Notes: generated by a model not told the origin, from the sequence alone. Numbered from the stretch's first letter, positions 33,518 through 41,800 are shown. The stretch: 64,000 nt of DNA from Tahibacter sp042701255 (GCF_042701255.1 NZ_CP170554.1:1116001-1180000), one strand, 5' to 3'. Numbers and translations: made by a program.

Positions 33518-33614
33518 TTCACGTACAAATGCCTCGAAGCGCAATCTGCGAATCTGGTCCGCTATTCCCGAAATGTGCTCCAATTCCGAATGACAAACCT
33601 TGGGACCGACAATC

Positions 33615-34511
33615 GTGCGCGACCCTCTCGATCGCCCATTTTCCCGCCGCCTCATCGAACAGCAGCCCAGAATTCGCGACGATTTTCCGGAAACGGGCCG
33701 CTTGGCTCTAGTCCATGCTCTCTTGGGTTTCGAGGCTAAGCGATATGTAAAGAGCATGGCGGATGTTTATCGGGAGACTTGCAGAATCCGCCGGAAGCAG
33801 ATTAGCACCCTGGATGATATTGACGAGAAGCAGCTACCCAGCCGGGTGGAGTTCGCCCTGATTGATATGGACTGGCCATTGGTCTTCAATTTCTGCGAGC
33901 GTCTGTACTTGGTGCTTGCTGTACCCACAGAGGAAGACGGCTACTCACCCCAATATGGGCCGCCGGGGCTCTCGTTGGACGCAGTTCGCCTCGAAATTCA
34001 GAAGGAAGTCCAGTACATTTTCGAAGAAGAAAATCTTGACTACGATTTCGTAAATGGCAAGGTCGTTCGGGCAAGTACGACGCATACGGCGAACCTGATT
34101 GGCAAAGCAGGCGTTGCTTTGGCCGATCCGAACCTTTCCGAGGCTCGTGACCATTTCCGAAAAGCGCAGAACTTCTTCAAAGACAGAGACAGGCCCGACT
34201 ACCGCAACGCAGCCAAGGAAGCTGTCTGTGCCGTCGAAGCCGCAGCAAAGCGGTTGTTCCCAGGAGATGGAAGCACTTTGGACGATGTGATTAAGCGCCT
34301 GCAAAGGGACAAGATACTTGATCCAACCATTGCCAAGTCATTCACCGGCATCTACGGGTTCCGAAACAGCGGAAAAGGCGTATCGCACGGAGAAGGATCT
34401 GGCGGCGAAGCCACAGCAGCCATTGCCGAATTTGTGCTCGATTCGGCAGCAAGCCAGATCTTGTTGCTCGTTGCTCTTCAGGCCGAACAAGACACAGAAG
34501 TACCATTCTGA
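33615..34511 (+). CDS. HEPN-like / abortive-infection-type protein, putative defence
   Basis: A 298-residue, less GC-rich gene. The N-terminal half is alpha-helical and basic; residues ~150 to the end include HFRKAQNFFKDRDRPDYRNA, KEAVCAVEAAAKRL, LDDVIKRLQRDKILD and FRNSGKGVSHGEG. The last piece resembles the R-N-x-H RNase-type motif and 'RN..G.gH' box in HEPN domains of abortive-infection (AbiJ-like) and similar proteins. Starts are weak: GTG 33615 (GGGA upstream) or TTG 33600. It is followed 131 bp later by a zinc-ribbon gene of similar composition. Family membership is a motif-level judgement. Confidence 0.55.
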   Translation: MRDPLDRPFSRRLIEQQPRIRDDFPETGRLALVHALLGFEAKRYVKSMADVYRETCRIRRKQISTLDDIDEKQLPSRVEFALIDMDWPLVFNFCERLYLVLAVPTEEDGYSPQYGPPGLSLDAVRLEIQKEVQYIFEEENLDYDFVNGKVVRASTTHTANLIGKAGVALADPNLSEARDHFRKAQNFFKDRDRPDYRNAAKEAVCAVEAAAKRLFPGDGSTLDDVIKRLQRDKILDPTIAKSFTGIYGFRNSGKGVSHGEGSGGEATAAIAEFVLDSAASQILLLVALQAEQDTEVPF

Positions 34512-34642
34512 CTTATCGAAACAGCGGGGAGCTCGTAAAGAAAATTTCTATAGCACGCTTTGGTTTCGGGGGCGATTGCCGCCGCGCCCAATGGGTCGGC
34601 TTAACTTCACCCATTTGTCGTAAATTTTGCATCGGAAAATTC

Positions 34643-35800
34643 GTGAACACACCCGATTTTCGCGAGATCGCACACTCCGGAGGGCGAGTCACGCTTTCAA
34701 AGACTCGGAATGACCAAGGTCAAATTGGCCTCAATTTGAGATTCGAACACGCACGCCCGAACCCCGCCAGCATAGTTGCCTTATATGCAATACAGCCGGG
34801 TATACCAGTTGGAACATGCAGAAGCTATGGCATCGGCGTAGCAGAATTTCCTCCATTGCCGAACGCATTCGTCACAATTCTAAGTTCGGATAGCGAAAGC
34901 CGCTTTGGTCGCTTTTGTGACGCATGCAACCACTATTGGCGCGATGGCGGAGCGTTCGTCGATTCTCAGCTGTTCTGTCCTTACTGTGCCGCTCGCGGAC
35001 AGATTCATGAATTTCTAACCCAAGCACAGCGCAACTACCTTCAGCACTATGCCAGCTGTGTTTCGGAGGCACTTCAGGCGGATGTCGGCGTCAGTGTAGT
35101 CATAGACCTTGACGCAATTGCTGACACGATACACAACGAAACAGAGCGCCCACGCTTCTACTACGCGGAAGAGTCCCAGCAGAACAGGTTTACGTGTAGG
35201 GCCTGCGATTCATTTAATGACGTTATCGGCAACGTCGCCTACTGCTCCTGCTGCGGGAGTCGAAACGACAATGATCTGGTAAGAGCAAGAGTCAATTCAA
35301 TCCGGGCGGACCTGGAGCGTGGTGTCGACCCCGCAACTTGCTTACGCTCACTGGTTTCTGTATTCGATAGTGCAGCGAAGCATTTGATCGACGAATTGGT
35401 TCGCCGGATCCCCTTGCGTCCGCGAGTTAGAGCGTCACTCGTCAATCGCACGTACCATCAGCTAAGTGCAACAGTTGAGGCAACTAAGAAGGCATTTGAT
35501 ATTGATTTGTTGGATGCGCTGAATGAAGAGCAGCAGCGACTTTGCGTGCGGATGTTCCTAAGGAGGCACGTGCATGAACACAAGGGTGGGATCGTTGACA
35601 ACGAGTACATCGAGAAATCAGGCGATGCTTCAGTGAAGCTTCGGCAAGCATTGGTCGAAGACAGGGCGTCGCTGCTGCAACTTAGCGAAGTAGTCGTCCG
35701 AATGGTGGCAAATCTCGTGCGCGGATTTCACGATATCTTTCCTCCAGACGCAGCGGCAATAGCGCGGCGGAGGCGAGGTAAGCCTCCTCAAGCTCAGTAG
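34643..35800 (+). CDS. double zinc-ribbon protein of unknown function
   Basis: A 385-residue soluble protein. Two treble-clef or zinc-ribbon modules are visible: FCDACNHYW...LFCPYCAARG (~90-117) and FTCRACDSF...AYCSCCGSRND (~179-207). A helical C-terminal region (~225-370) follows, with LIDELVRRIPLRPRVRAS and the His-rich RRHVHEHKGGIVDNEYIEKSG, reminiscent of HEPN-like helical domains. The DNA is distinctly less GC-rich than flanking genes, a sign of transfer. GTG start with GGA ~8 bp upstream. With the preceding HEPN-like gene it could form a two-gene system between repeat copies C and D. Confidence 0.62.
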   Translation: MNTPDFREIAHSGGRVTLSKTRNDQGQIGLNLRFEHARPNPASIVALYAIQPGIPVGTCRSYGIGVAEFPPLPNAFVTILSSDSESRFGRFCDACNHYWRDGGAFVDSQLFCPYCAARGQIHEFLTQAQRNYLQHYASCVSEALQADVGVSVVIDLDAIADTIHNETERPRFYYAEESQQNRFTCRACDSFNDVIGNVAYCSCCGSRNDNDLVRARVNSIRADLERGVDPATCLRSLVSVFDSAAKHLIDELVRRIPLRPRVRASLVNRTYHQLSATVEATKKAFDIDLLDALNEEQQRLCVRMFLRRHVHEHKGGIVDNEYIEKSGDASVKLRQALVEDRASLLQLSEVVVRMVANLVRGFHDIFPPDAAAIARRRRGKPPQAQ

Positions 35801-35807
35801 ATGTAAC

Positions 35808-35924
35808 AAGGTCACGTCTATCTCAAGAGAGCGCTGAAGTTCCGTCCCGATGCAGTGAAACCAAGAAGGGAACGAAGTTCAGCTGGTGTGAAACGCGCCT
35901 GTGCTGTGAAGTAAACCTGGCCCC
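35808..35924 (+). repeat. R1 dispersed structured repeat, copy D
   Basis: About 117 bp beginning AAGGTCACGTC 8 bp after the zinc-ribbon stop. It continues with GCGCTGAAGTTCCGTCCC, CAGTGAAACCAAGAAGG, an internal GAAGTTCAGCTGG and the well kept end AAGTAAACCTGGCCCC. The right end is identical to that of copy A. Confidence 0.7.
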
Positions 35925-35969
35925 ACTATCAGGGTGGCTGTTGGGCTACGCTTTGACAACGCCACGTGC

Positions 35970-36446
35970 TCAGGCCGCGAGAATTCGAAACAGCCGCTGC
36001 ATCGCGGCTTCCGGGCGAACGGCGTCGTCCATCCCATTGCTCCGCAGAACGTCATTCATGGCCGGTACCCGCAGAGACTCGAATTCGTCATCAATTTCTC
36101 CCTCGATCTGAGAAAGTTCCCGTTCGATTGCAGCCGTATCGAGCTTGTGAGAGCGAGCAAGCACGTCAGCCATGCGCCGGCGCCAAACGCCGTGTCTTGC
36201 TGCGCGGTCCGACCAATCCATGACGATATCGCTGATGCTCAACACCGCAACAATGATGCCGGAAAGTCCGACTGCGGCGGCATTCTCCTTAAAAGCGCCA
36301 TAGAGTGCAGTGCTGCCCAGGGCCAGGCTGATTAGAGCGACGCACTTCCGGATACGGCCGTAGAGTCGAACGTGGAGAAAGTGTAGACGTAGTTGATATC
36401 GCACCCTGCAAAGCGCTTCATCCTTGTCACGCGACATCATCAACAT
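35970..36446 (-). CDS. small two-helix membrane protein, SLATT-like
   Basis: A 158-residue protein with two adjacent membrane helices (KCVALISLALGSTALYGAF; AVGLSGIIVAVLSISDIV) preceded by a basic helix. A long charged helical tail follows (RMADVLARSHKLD, ERELSQIEGEIDDEF). This layout resembles SLATT-type proteins, thought to be pore-forming effectors in nucleotide-signal defence systems, but I cannot confirm homology. It is on the opposite strand to the HEPN-like/zinc-ribbon pair and overlaps a 37-residue upstream mini-gene. The base composition is atypical for the window. Confidence 0.6.
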   Translation of the reverse strand: MLMMSRDKDEALCRVRYQLRLHFLHVRLYGRIRKCVALISLALGSTALYGAFKENAAAVGLSGIIVAVLSISDIVMDWSDRAARHGVWRRRMADVLARSHKLDTAAIERELSQIEGEIDDEFESLRVPAMNDVLRSNGMDDAVRPEAAMQRLFRILAA

Positions 36447-36540
36447 ACGGTTTCTCCATCTTTCGCGGGGCCGGTGGCGGTGGGGGATTGGGCCGGAAAG
36501 GCGGCTGGTTTCGAGTGCGAGAAGGGCTCTCGTGGTTCAT
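36427..36540 (-). CDS. Pro-rich 37-residue mini-gene upstream of the membrane protein
   Basis: On the minus strand an ATG at 36540 is preceded by GGAG 6 bp upstream and opens a 37-codon frame (MNHESPSRTRNQPPFRPN, a run of five Pro, then PRKMEKPYVDDVA). Its stop lies 20 bp inside the start of the membrane-protein gene, so the two would be translationally coupled. The good ribosome site and overlap suggest a real leader or partner peptide; the low-complexity sequence gives no function. Confidence 0.45.
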   Translation of the reverse strand: MNHESPSRTRNQPPFRPNPPPPPAPRKMEKPYVDDVA

Positions 36541-36884
36541 GAGGTGCTCCGGTTAAGTAGGGATTGGCAGTTCCATGCTATCTCAGCGGTCGTGCTGCTA
36601 ACTACGTGCGGGCCGGCATTGATGATTGATCGGCGAAAATCTCCAATTGGTTACGTAGCGCAGCACGTTGGCTGTCTCCAACAACGAGCGGTTTATTTCG
36701 ACAGGTTGCCGCCCTGCAACGTATCGAAGCCGCGCTCTGCGGATCGCCTACTGGACGCTTCTGGCTCCGCCTGCCGACAAGCGACATTTCCGCACCCTTG
36801 ACGCACCGCGTAACCAAGTAAACAATTCCCCCGTTGCCGCCAATTCGGCAACCGGGAATAGCAGCCCGAATCTTAGGCGCACAC

Positions 36885-36912
36885 AGCGCCGCACCGAAAG
36901 CCGGCGCTTTTT
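36885..36912 (+). terminator. rho-independent terminator-like hairpin
   Basis: AGCGCCG pairs with CGGCGCT across a 10-base loop containing GAAAG, followed by TTTTT. It stands directly upstream of the C4-like RNA, an arrangement often seen before such RNAs. No plus-strand gene ends just before it, so it may end a short transcript from the 36.6-36.9 kb gap. Confidence 0.6.
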
Positions 36913-36948
36913 CATGCCCAAATTTCGTGCGGCGTCGTCTGCCGATTT

Positions 36949-37050
36949 CTGGCGGCGGTGTGCGGGGAGCCGTAAGGCTCGCCGGTCCTAAGCCGGTCTG
37001 CTACCCGCACACCGTTCGCCACCCTTTCTATCCTGTGTTCCGGGTGGCGG
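36949..37050 (+). ncRNA. C4-antisense-RNA-like structured RNA
   Basis: The segment can fold into an outer stem (GGTGTGCGGG with CCCGCACACC), two inner hairpins (GAGCCGTAAGGCTC; CCGGTCCTAAGCCGG) and a following stem-loop (CGCCACCC with GGGTGGCG). This order and the CCGGT/CCGGT-TGC-ACCC pattern match the C4 antisense RNA class known from phages and prophage-like loci, where the RNA controls translation of downstream genes. The AAGGGAG ribosome site of the next ORF lies just after it. I assign it from remembered consensus and hand folding only. Confidence 0.5.
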
Positions 37051-37072
37051 CTCCACGCAAAGGGAGTTGTCC

Positions 37073-37171
37073 ATGGATATTCGGTATGCGTTCTGCGGTG
37101 CAGGGCGGAGTCCCGGTCGCTATGTCCGCGTCGGTCCCGTCGTTTCCGGCTTCGGGAGGCGCGCGCCATGA
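37073..37171 (+). CDS. 32-residue leader-like ORF after the structured RNA
   Basis: The ATG at 37073 follows AAGGGAG at 7 bp and opens a 32-codon frame rich in Gly and Arg (MDIRYAFCGAGRSPGR...). Its TGA overlaps the ATG of the next gene (ATGA). The position between a C4-like RNA and a small gene suggests a leader peptide whose translation couples to the downstream gene, as in phage C4-controlled units. The sequence itself is not recognisable. Confidence 0.42.
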   Translation: MDIRYAFCGAGRSPGRYVRVGPVVSGFGRRAP

Positions 37172-37446
37172 GCTATCAAGGTTCGTTCTATCCGTTACGT
37201 CGCGACGTTGCATCGGCCGAGCCGGTGATGTTCGCGTATGTGCTCGACACGCCGGCCCAGCGCGAGGCCCTGCAGGAAGAAATCCTCGGTCGCATCGCCG
37301 CGATCCAGGCGCTCAGCGAAACGATCGCGACGGCGCAGCTCGAAGCGCCGGATTCGCGCTCGCACGGCGGCATCCTCGACGCACTCGCCATCCTCTCGCG
37401 TGACGTGCGCGGGCTGATGGAGGCGAGTTTCCATCCGGGACCGTAA
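37168..37446 (+). CDS. small helical protein of unknown function
   Basis: A 92-residue cytoplasmic protein: MSYQGSFYPLRRDVASAEPV, then FAYVLDTPAQREALQEEIL and two long helices (LGRIAAIQALSETIATAQLE; GILDALAILSRDVRGLMEAS). It resembles in size and layout the small 'FAV..g.....AL..as..L' proteins that sit behind C4-like RNAs in pseudomonads, though I cannot claim homology. The ATG overlaps the leader ORF stop and has GGAGGCGCGC upstream. Confidence 0.6.
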   Translation: MSYQGSFYPLRRDVASAEPVMFAYVLDTPAQREALQEEILGRIAAIQALSETIATAQLEAPDSRSHGGILDALAILSRDVRGLMEASFHPGP

Positions 37447-38011
37447 GCACCCTGACGCCGGGATGGCCGTCGGCCATCCCGGCTACGAGCCGGCATCCGC
37501 CAACCGGGGCCGCCCGCGAACGGCATCTTCCGGGTGTCCAGCCGGCCAATCCCGCCTGCGGCAGAACGGCCCAAGCGCGACAACGGGAGTGGTCGGACCC
37601 TGCCGTTCGAAGCCGCCGTTACGGATCGCGCGAACGCAACGGCTCAAGCCGCTGCTACGGATCGCCCGAGCGTAACGGCTCGCGTCGGCACGGAACTCGA
37701 CGGCGTCGCCGGGCAGCTCGGGCTGCACCGCCGTCCGATATCCCCTTGCTCATCTGGCGCAGCCACGCGCCTGACCGATCAGCGTTTACGCGCGGCCACG
37801 CATCGGACGCTTTCCACGATTTGCTGTACTGACAACCGCTTGCGCGCGCTTTCAGCCTGCGTCGTTCCCGCGCCTATCCCATTTCCCCCCGGCTTTTCGC
37901 TCGCCGCAACGACGGCCCGGCGCTGTAGTGCGCAGGCCCCGATCGTGTGGCGGCGTGCTCGCCGCCGCGCCGCATGACTGGGGCTCACCATCCAAGGGAG
38001 AGCGTTCAATC
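37447..38011 (+). other. intergenic region with a short direct repeat, no gene seen
   Basis: No protein-like frame is visible. Around 37619-37685 a ~28 bp segment (ACGGATCGCGCGAACGCAAC type) occurs twice, 37 bp apart, with a few changes. The AAGGGAGAG ribosome site of the following large gene lies at the end. Confidence 0.5.
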
Positions 38012-41000
38012 ATGTCCAGCACCATCCATTCCCCTGTACCTCAGGCCGCGGGACGGCCGTCGTCCGGCGGCCGTCTGCGTCGTGGCCTGCTCGCGGCCGC
38101 GGTCTTCGCCGCGACCCTGACCTGCGGCGCCGGCGTGCACGGCGCCGTGTCGTCCGTCTATCCGGCGGCGTCTTCCGCGCAGCCGGCAGTTGCGACCGCC
38201 GTGGCCGCGAAGCCGTCGGCCAAGGCCGCGGCCCCGGCGCCGAAGTCCACCGACATCAGCGTCGCCGTGAACGGCGCGGGTGCGGTCTACGTCAATCGCG
38301 CCGGCAGCAGCCTGCAGTTCTGGGTCGCCAACACCGCCGACAACACGATCGTGCGCAAGGCGTCGGTTACGGTCGATCCGACGGTCGCGAATACCGTGTT
38401 CGTCGAACTCGGCGACAACGTGACCGGCCTGTTCTATGCCGACAATCTCCGCGCGACCGGCGATCAGTTCCGTATCTCGTTCCGCGGCCAGCTGCCGCAG
38501 GGTGGCGCGGCGATGCCGCTGGCGGCGCAGGCGCTCGCGGCGCTGCAGAACGTCAGCGTGCCCGACGACGTCGTCACGGTCTCGCCGGTGCAGGTCGATC
38601 TGATGACCCTGCTCGACAACCAGCGCGCGATCTATCAGCGCGTGCAGGAAATCGCGCCGCTGCAGGCCGACCAGGTCGAGCTGTTCCGTCTGCTCGCCGA
38701 GCAGGAAATGGCCGACGCCTATACCACGCAGATCCATGAAGGCGCGACCGGCACTGCGTTCCTCAACGAGGCCGAGGCGGCCGTGCAGAAGCTGCACGAT
38801 CAGTTCATCGCGCGCGTTACGAATGACGTGGCGACTGCGCAGGCGGCCTCCGACGAGATCCTGGCGAAAAGCAACGAGCAGCTCAAACGCTTCGCTGGTC
38901 CGGTGACCGATTGCATCAACGGGCAGCTCACCCGCATCAACAGCCGGCTCAAGAGTCTCGAAGCGCGCCTGATCAACTGGCCCGACGACGAGTCGTACAA
39001 CGCCCAGATCGAAGCCGAGATCGACGCGACCGAAAGCGCGCTCGAGAACAACGAGGCGATGCTGATGAGCTGCGTCGACACGCAGGGTCTCGAAGACTAC
39101 GAGCCGACGGTCGGCGTCGACGAAAACGGTGCCGGCTACGAAGCCATCGCCAACGCCGCACAGGCGCTGGTCGACGATCTCGAGCCGCGCGTGGAAGCCT
39201 GGCGTCTCGCGCTTGAAGCGGCCGGCGCGGCCAAGGCGTCGCGCATCGAGGACAGCGCGCTCGCGGCGAACACGCTTGCGGCGCAGGACTATTTCAGCGC
39301 CTGGGTCAGCCCGGTCTACTCCGACGAAAGCGATCCGCCGGTCGTGCCGGTGCTGCCGGGCGCGCGCAACAAGCTGGACGCCGATACGCCGGAAGCCGAA
39401 GCGGCCGCGAAAGCCAAGGCGGAAGCCAAGGCCATCGCGCAGGCCAAGGGTATGGAAGTGCTCTGCGACGACGAGACCTGGAATCTCGAGTTCGCGCTCG
39501 GTTCGCTCAACGTCGTCATCGGCACGCCGTGGAACGACCGCATCGTGACCGGCGACGACAACGACGTGATCGTCTCGTTCAGCGGCAACGACTGCATCGA
39601 AAGCCATGCCGGCTACGACTTCGTGCTCGCCGGCCGCGGCAACGACACCGTGTATGCGGGCGAAGACCACGACTTCGTGCTCGGCGGCCGCGGCGACGAC
39701 GAGATCCACGGCGGCTCCGGCCACACCTACACGATCACCATCGACGGCGTGGAGGTCGAGTTCGATCTCGGCAACCTGCTGATCGGCCAGTCCGGCGACG
39801 ACCGCATCTTCGGCGGCGAAGTCGACGCCGACCGCGGCGCCGACGGCGCCGTCGACGACCACGGCTATATGGACTTCATCTTCGGCGACGCGCTGCTGTT
39901 CGGCCAGCCGGCCGGCAACGATTTCATCGATGGCGAGATGGGCATCGACTTCCTGTTCGGCAACGACGGCAACGACCAGATGATCAACATCGAGCCGGGT
40001 GTCATCGGCATCGCGGGCCTCGACGTGTCGTTCGGCAGCTGGTTCTTCGGCGGCCCCGGCAACGACGTGATCGTCGGCAGCAACACCGACGTTGCCGGCA
40101 CGCTTCCGCTGCTCGGCGATTTCATCTTCGGCAACGCCGGCGACGACGTCATCGCCGCCAACCGGGGCATGGACTTCGTGTTCGGCGCCGACGGCAACGA
40201 CCGCATCGACGGCGGCGCCGGCATGGACTTCGCGTTCGGCTCCGGCGGCAACGATTCCGTCGTCGGCGGCGACGGCTTCGATCTCGTCACCGGCAACGAC
40301 GGCAACGACACGGTGCGCGGCTCGGACGGCTTCGATCTGGTGTTCGGCGGCGACGGCGACGACGCCTTGTTCGGCGACGACGGCATGGACCTGGTCTTCG
40401 GCCGCAGCGGCGCCGATACGATCTCCGGCGGCAACGGCATCGACCTGATCCTCGGCGGCAGCGACAACGACGTCATCGACGGCAATGACGCCACCGACCT
40501 CGCGTTCGGCGGCGACGGCGAAGACCGCATCAACGGCAACGACGGCATCGATCTGCTGATGGGCCAGAACCAGTCCGACACGATCCGCGGCGGCAGCGCG
40601 ACCGACGTGATCATCGGCGGCGGCAACACCGAGAAGAAGGACGAGTTCCTCTACGGCGAAGCCGGCTTCGATCTGGTGTTCGGTTCCGCCGGCAACGACG
40701 TGATCGAAGGCGGTGCCGATATCGACCTGCTGTACGGCAACCGCGGCGACGACCGCATCGACGGCAACGACGGTACCGACCTGGTGTTCGGCGGCGACGG
40801 CTACGACGTCGTCAACGGCAACGCCGGTCTCGACATCCTGTTCGGTGGCGGCGGCCGCGACACGATCGACGGCGGTGCCGACACCGACGTGATCTTCGGC
40901 GGCAGCGACTGCGACACGATCGCCGGCGGCGACGCTCCCGACCTGATCTTCGGCAACGACGGCAAGGACAAGATCGACGGCGGCGACAGCCTGGACATCG

Positions 41001-41608
41001 TGTTCGGCGGCAAGAGCCAGGACTACATCCTGGGCAGCGGCAGCCCGGACTTCCTGTTCGGCGGCGACGATCACGACTACATCGACGGCGGCGACGCGTT
41101 CGACGTGATCCTGGGCCAGTCCGGCGACGACTACCTCGTCGGCGGCGACAGTTTGGACGTGCTCCTGGGCAACGGCGGCAACGACTACCTCGGCGGCGGT
41201 GTGGGTGCCGACTTCGCGTTCGGCGGCGCCGACAACGACATCCTCGACGGCGGCGACGGCCTCGACCTGCTGCTCGGCGGCGGCGGTGACGACAAGATCA
41301 ATTCCGGCAGCGGCACGGACTTCAGCTTCGGCAACGCCGGCAACGACTGGCTGCGTGCGGTCGAAGGCACGAACTTCGCGTTCGGCAACAAGGGCGACGA
41401 TCGTGTCGACGGCTACCAGAGCTCGGGCAGCGACAACCGCGACTTCCTGTTCGGCAACAGCGACAACGACATGATCACGGGCAACCAGTCCAGCCAGAAG
41501 GATCTGCGCATGGGCGGCGGCGGCAGCGACACCAAGGTCTGGAACCAGACCTACGTGCCGGCCAGCGCGTTCAGCGTTTCCTGGATCGGTAATCTGACCT
41601 GTCAGTGA
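38012..41608 (+). CDS. large Asp/Gly-repeat (RTX-like) calcium-binding exported protein
   Basis: A 1,198-residue protein. An Arg-rich signal peptide (hydrophobic LLAAAVFAATLTCGAG, cleavage near residue 45) is followed by a ~450-residue helical/beta region with no recognised domain. From about residue 500 to 1,165 there are dozens of Asp/Gly repeats of the GGxGxD type, arranged in 18-residue pairs such as FGGDGDDALFGDDGMDLV. These form Ca2+-binding parallel beta-rolls in RTX proteins. There is no catalytic domain; the end is WNQTYVPASAFSVSWIGNL. The start was chosen for its AAGGGAGAG ribosome site and for the signal peptide. It is probably a surface or extracellular structural protein. Confidence 0.85.
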   Translation: MSSTIHSPVPQAAGRPSSGGRLRRGLLAAAVFAATLTCGAGVHGAVSSVYPAASSAQPAVATAVAAKPSAKAAAPAPKSTDISVAVNGAGAVYVNRAGSSLQFWVANTADNTIVRKASVTVDPTVANTVFVELGDNVTGLFYADNLRATGDQFRISFRGQLPQGGAAMPLAAQALAALQNVSVPDDVVTVSPVQVDLMTLLDNQRAIYQRVQEIAPLQADQVELFRLLAEQEMADAYTTQIHEGATGTAFLNEAEAAVQKLHDQFIARVTNDVATAQAASDEILAKSNEQLKRFAGPVTDCINGQLTRINSRLKSLEARLINWPDDESYNAQIEAEIDATESALENNEAMLMSCVDTQGLEDYEPTVGVDENGAGYEAIANAAQALVDDLEPRVEAWRLALEAAGAAKASRIEDSALAANTLAAQDYFSAWVSPVYSDESDPPVVPVLPGARNKLDADTPEAEAAAKAKAEAKAIAQAKGMEVLCDDETWNLEFALGSLNVVIGTPWNDRIVTGDDNDVIVSFSGNDCIESHAGYDFVLAGRGNDTVYAGEDHDFVLGGRGDDEIHGGSGHTYTITIDGVEVEFDLGNLLIGQSGDDRIFGGEVDADRGADGAVDDHGYMDFIFGDALLFGQPAGNDFIDGEMGIDFLFGNDGNDQMINIEPGVIGIAGLDVSFGSWFFGGPGNDVIVGSNTDVAGTLPLLGDFIFGNAGDDVIAANRGMDFVFGADGNDRIDGGAGMDFAFGSGGNDSVVGGDGFDLVTGNDGNDTVRGSDGFDLVFGGDGDDALFGDDGMDLVFGRSGADTISGGNGIDLILGGSDNDVIDGNDATDLAFGGDGEDRINGNDGIDLLMGQNQSDTIRGGSATDVIIGGGNTEKKDEFLYGEAGFDLVFGSAGNDVIEGGADIDLLYGNRGDDRIDGNDGTDLVFGGDGYDVVNGNAGLDILFGGGGRDTIDGGADTDVIFGGSDCDTIAGGDAPDLIFGNDGKDKIDGGDSLDIVFGGKSQDYILGSGSPDFLFGGDDHDYIDGGDAFDVILGQSGDDYLVGGDSLDVLLGNGGNDYLGGGVGADFAFGGADNDILDGGDGLDLLLGGGGDDKINSGSGTDFSFGNAGNDWLRAVEGTNFAFGNKGDDRVDGYQSSGSDNRDFLFGNSDNDMITGNQSSQKDLRMGGGGSDTKVWNQTYVPASAFSVSWIGNLTCQ

Positions 41609-41634
41609 CGGTCGATAGACCGGACGGTCGGTGT

Positions 41635-41724
41635 GGACTGGGCTGTGAGTGTGGACCGGGCTGTCGGTATGTACTGGGCTGCCAGTACGGACTGGACTGT
41701 CGGTGCGGACTGGGCTGTATGTGT
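41635..41724 (+). repeat. five 18-bp tandem repeats
   Basis: Five head-to-tail copies of GGACTGGGCTGTNNGTGY (18 bp) with 2-5 changes each lie 26 bp after the RTX-like gene. Read as protein either way they give low-complexity sequence, so they are non-coding. The GGACTGGGCTG core might be a protein-binding array or a remnant of slippage. Confidence 0.75.
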
Positions 41725-41800
41725 CGGATTGCGGGTACGGAGCCGCAACCACATTCGGTCCGTGAGTCAGATCCTGCAGTCCGGTTTGCGTAGCTCTGCT

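Noticed and set aside
30785..35924. R1 repeats as integron attC sites with gene cassettes
   Set aside because: The regular cassette spacing and common orientation suggested it, but there are no RYYYAAC/GTTRRRY core sites, the interior differs from attC folding, and one 'cassette' (usp-mrp) would be over 7 kb. No integrase is present.
41635..41724. The 18-bp array as a coding extension of the RTX protein
   Set aside because: The stop codon at 41608 precedes it, and the frames yield Cys/Gly low-complexity peptide unlike the GGxGxD repeats.
38006..41752. A 1,248-codon minus-strand frame opposite the RTX-like gene
   Set aside because: Antisense of the Asp/Gly repeats gives monotonous Val/Ala/Asp sequence; the plus strand has a ribosome site, signal peptide and known repeat type.
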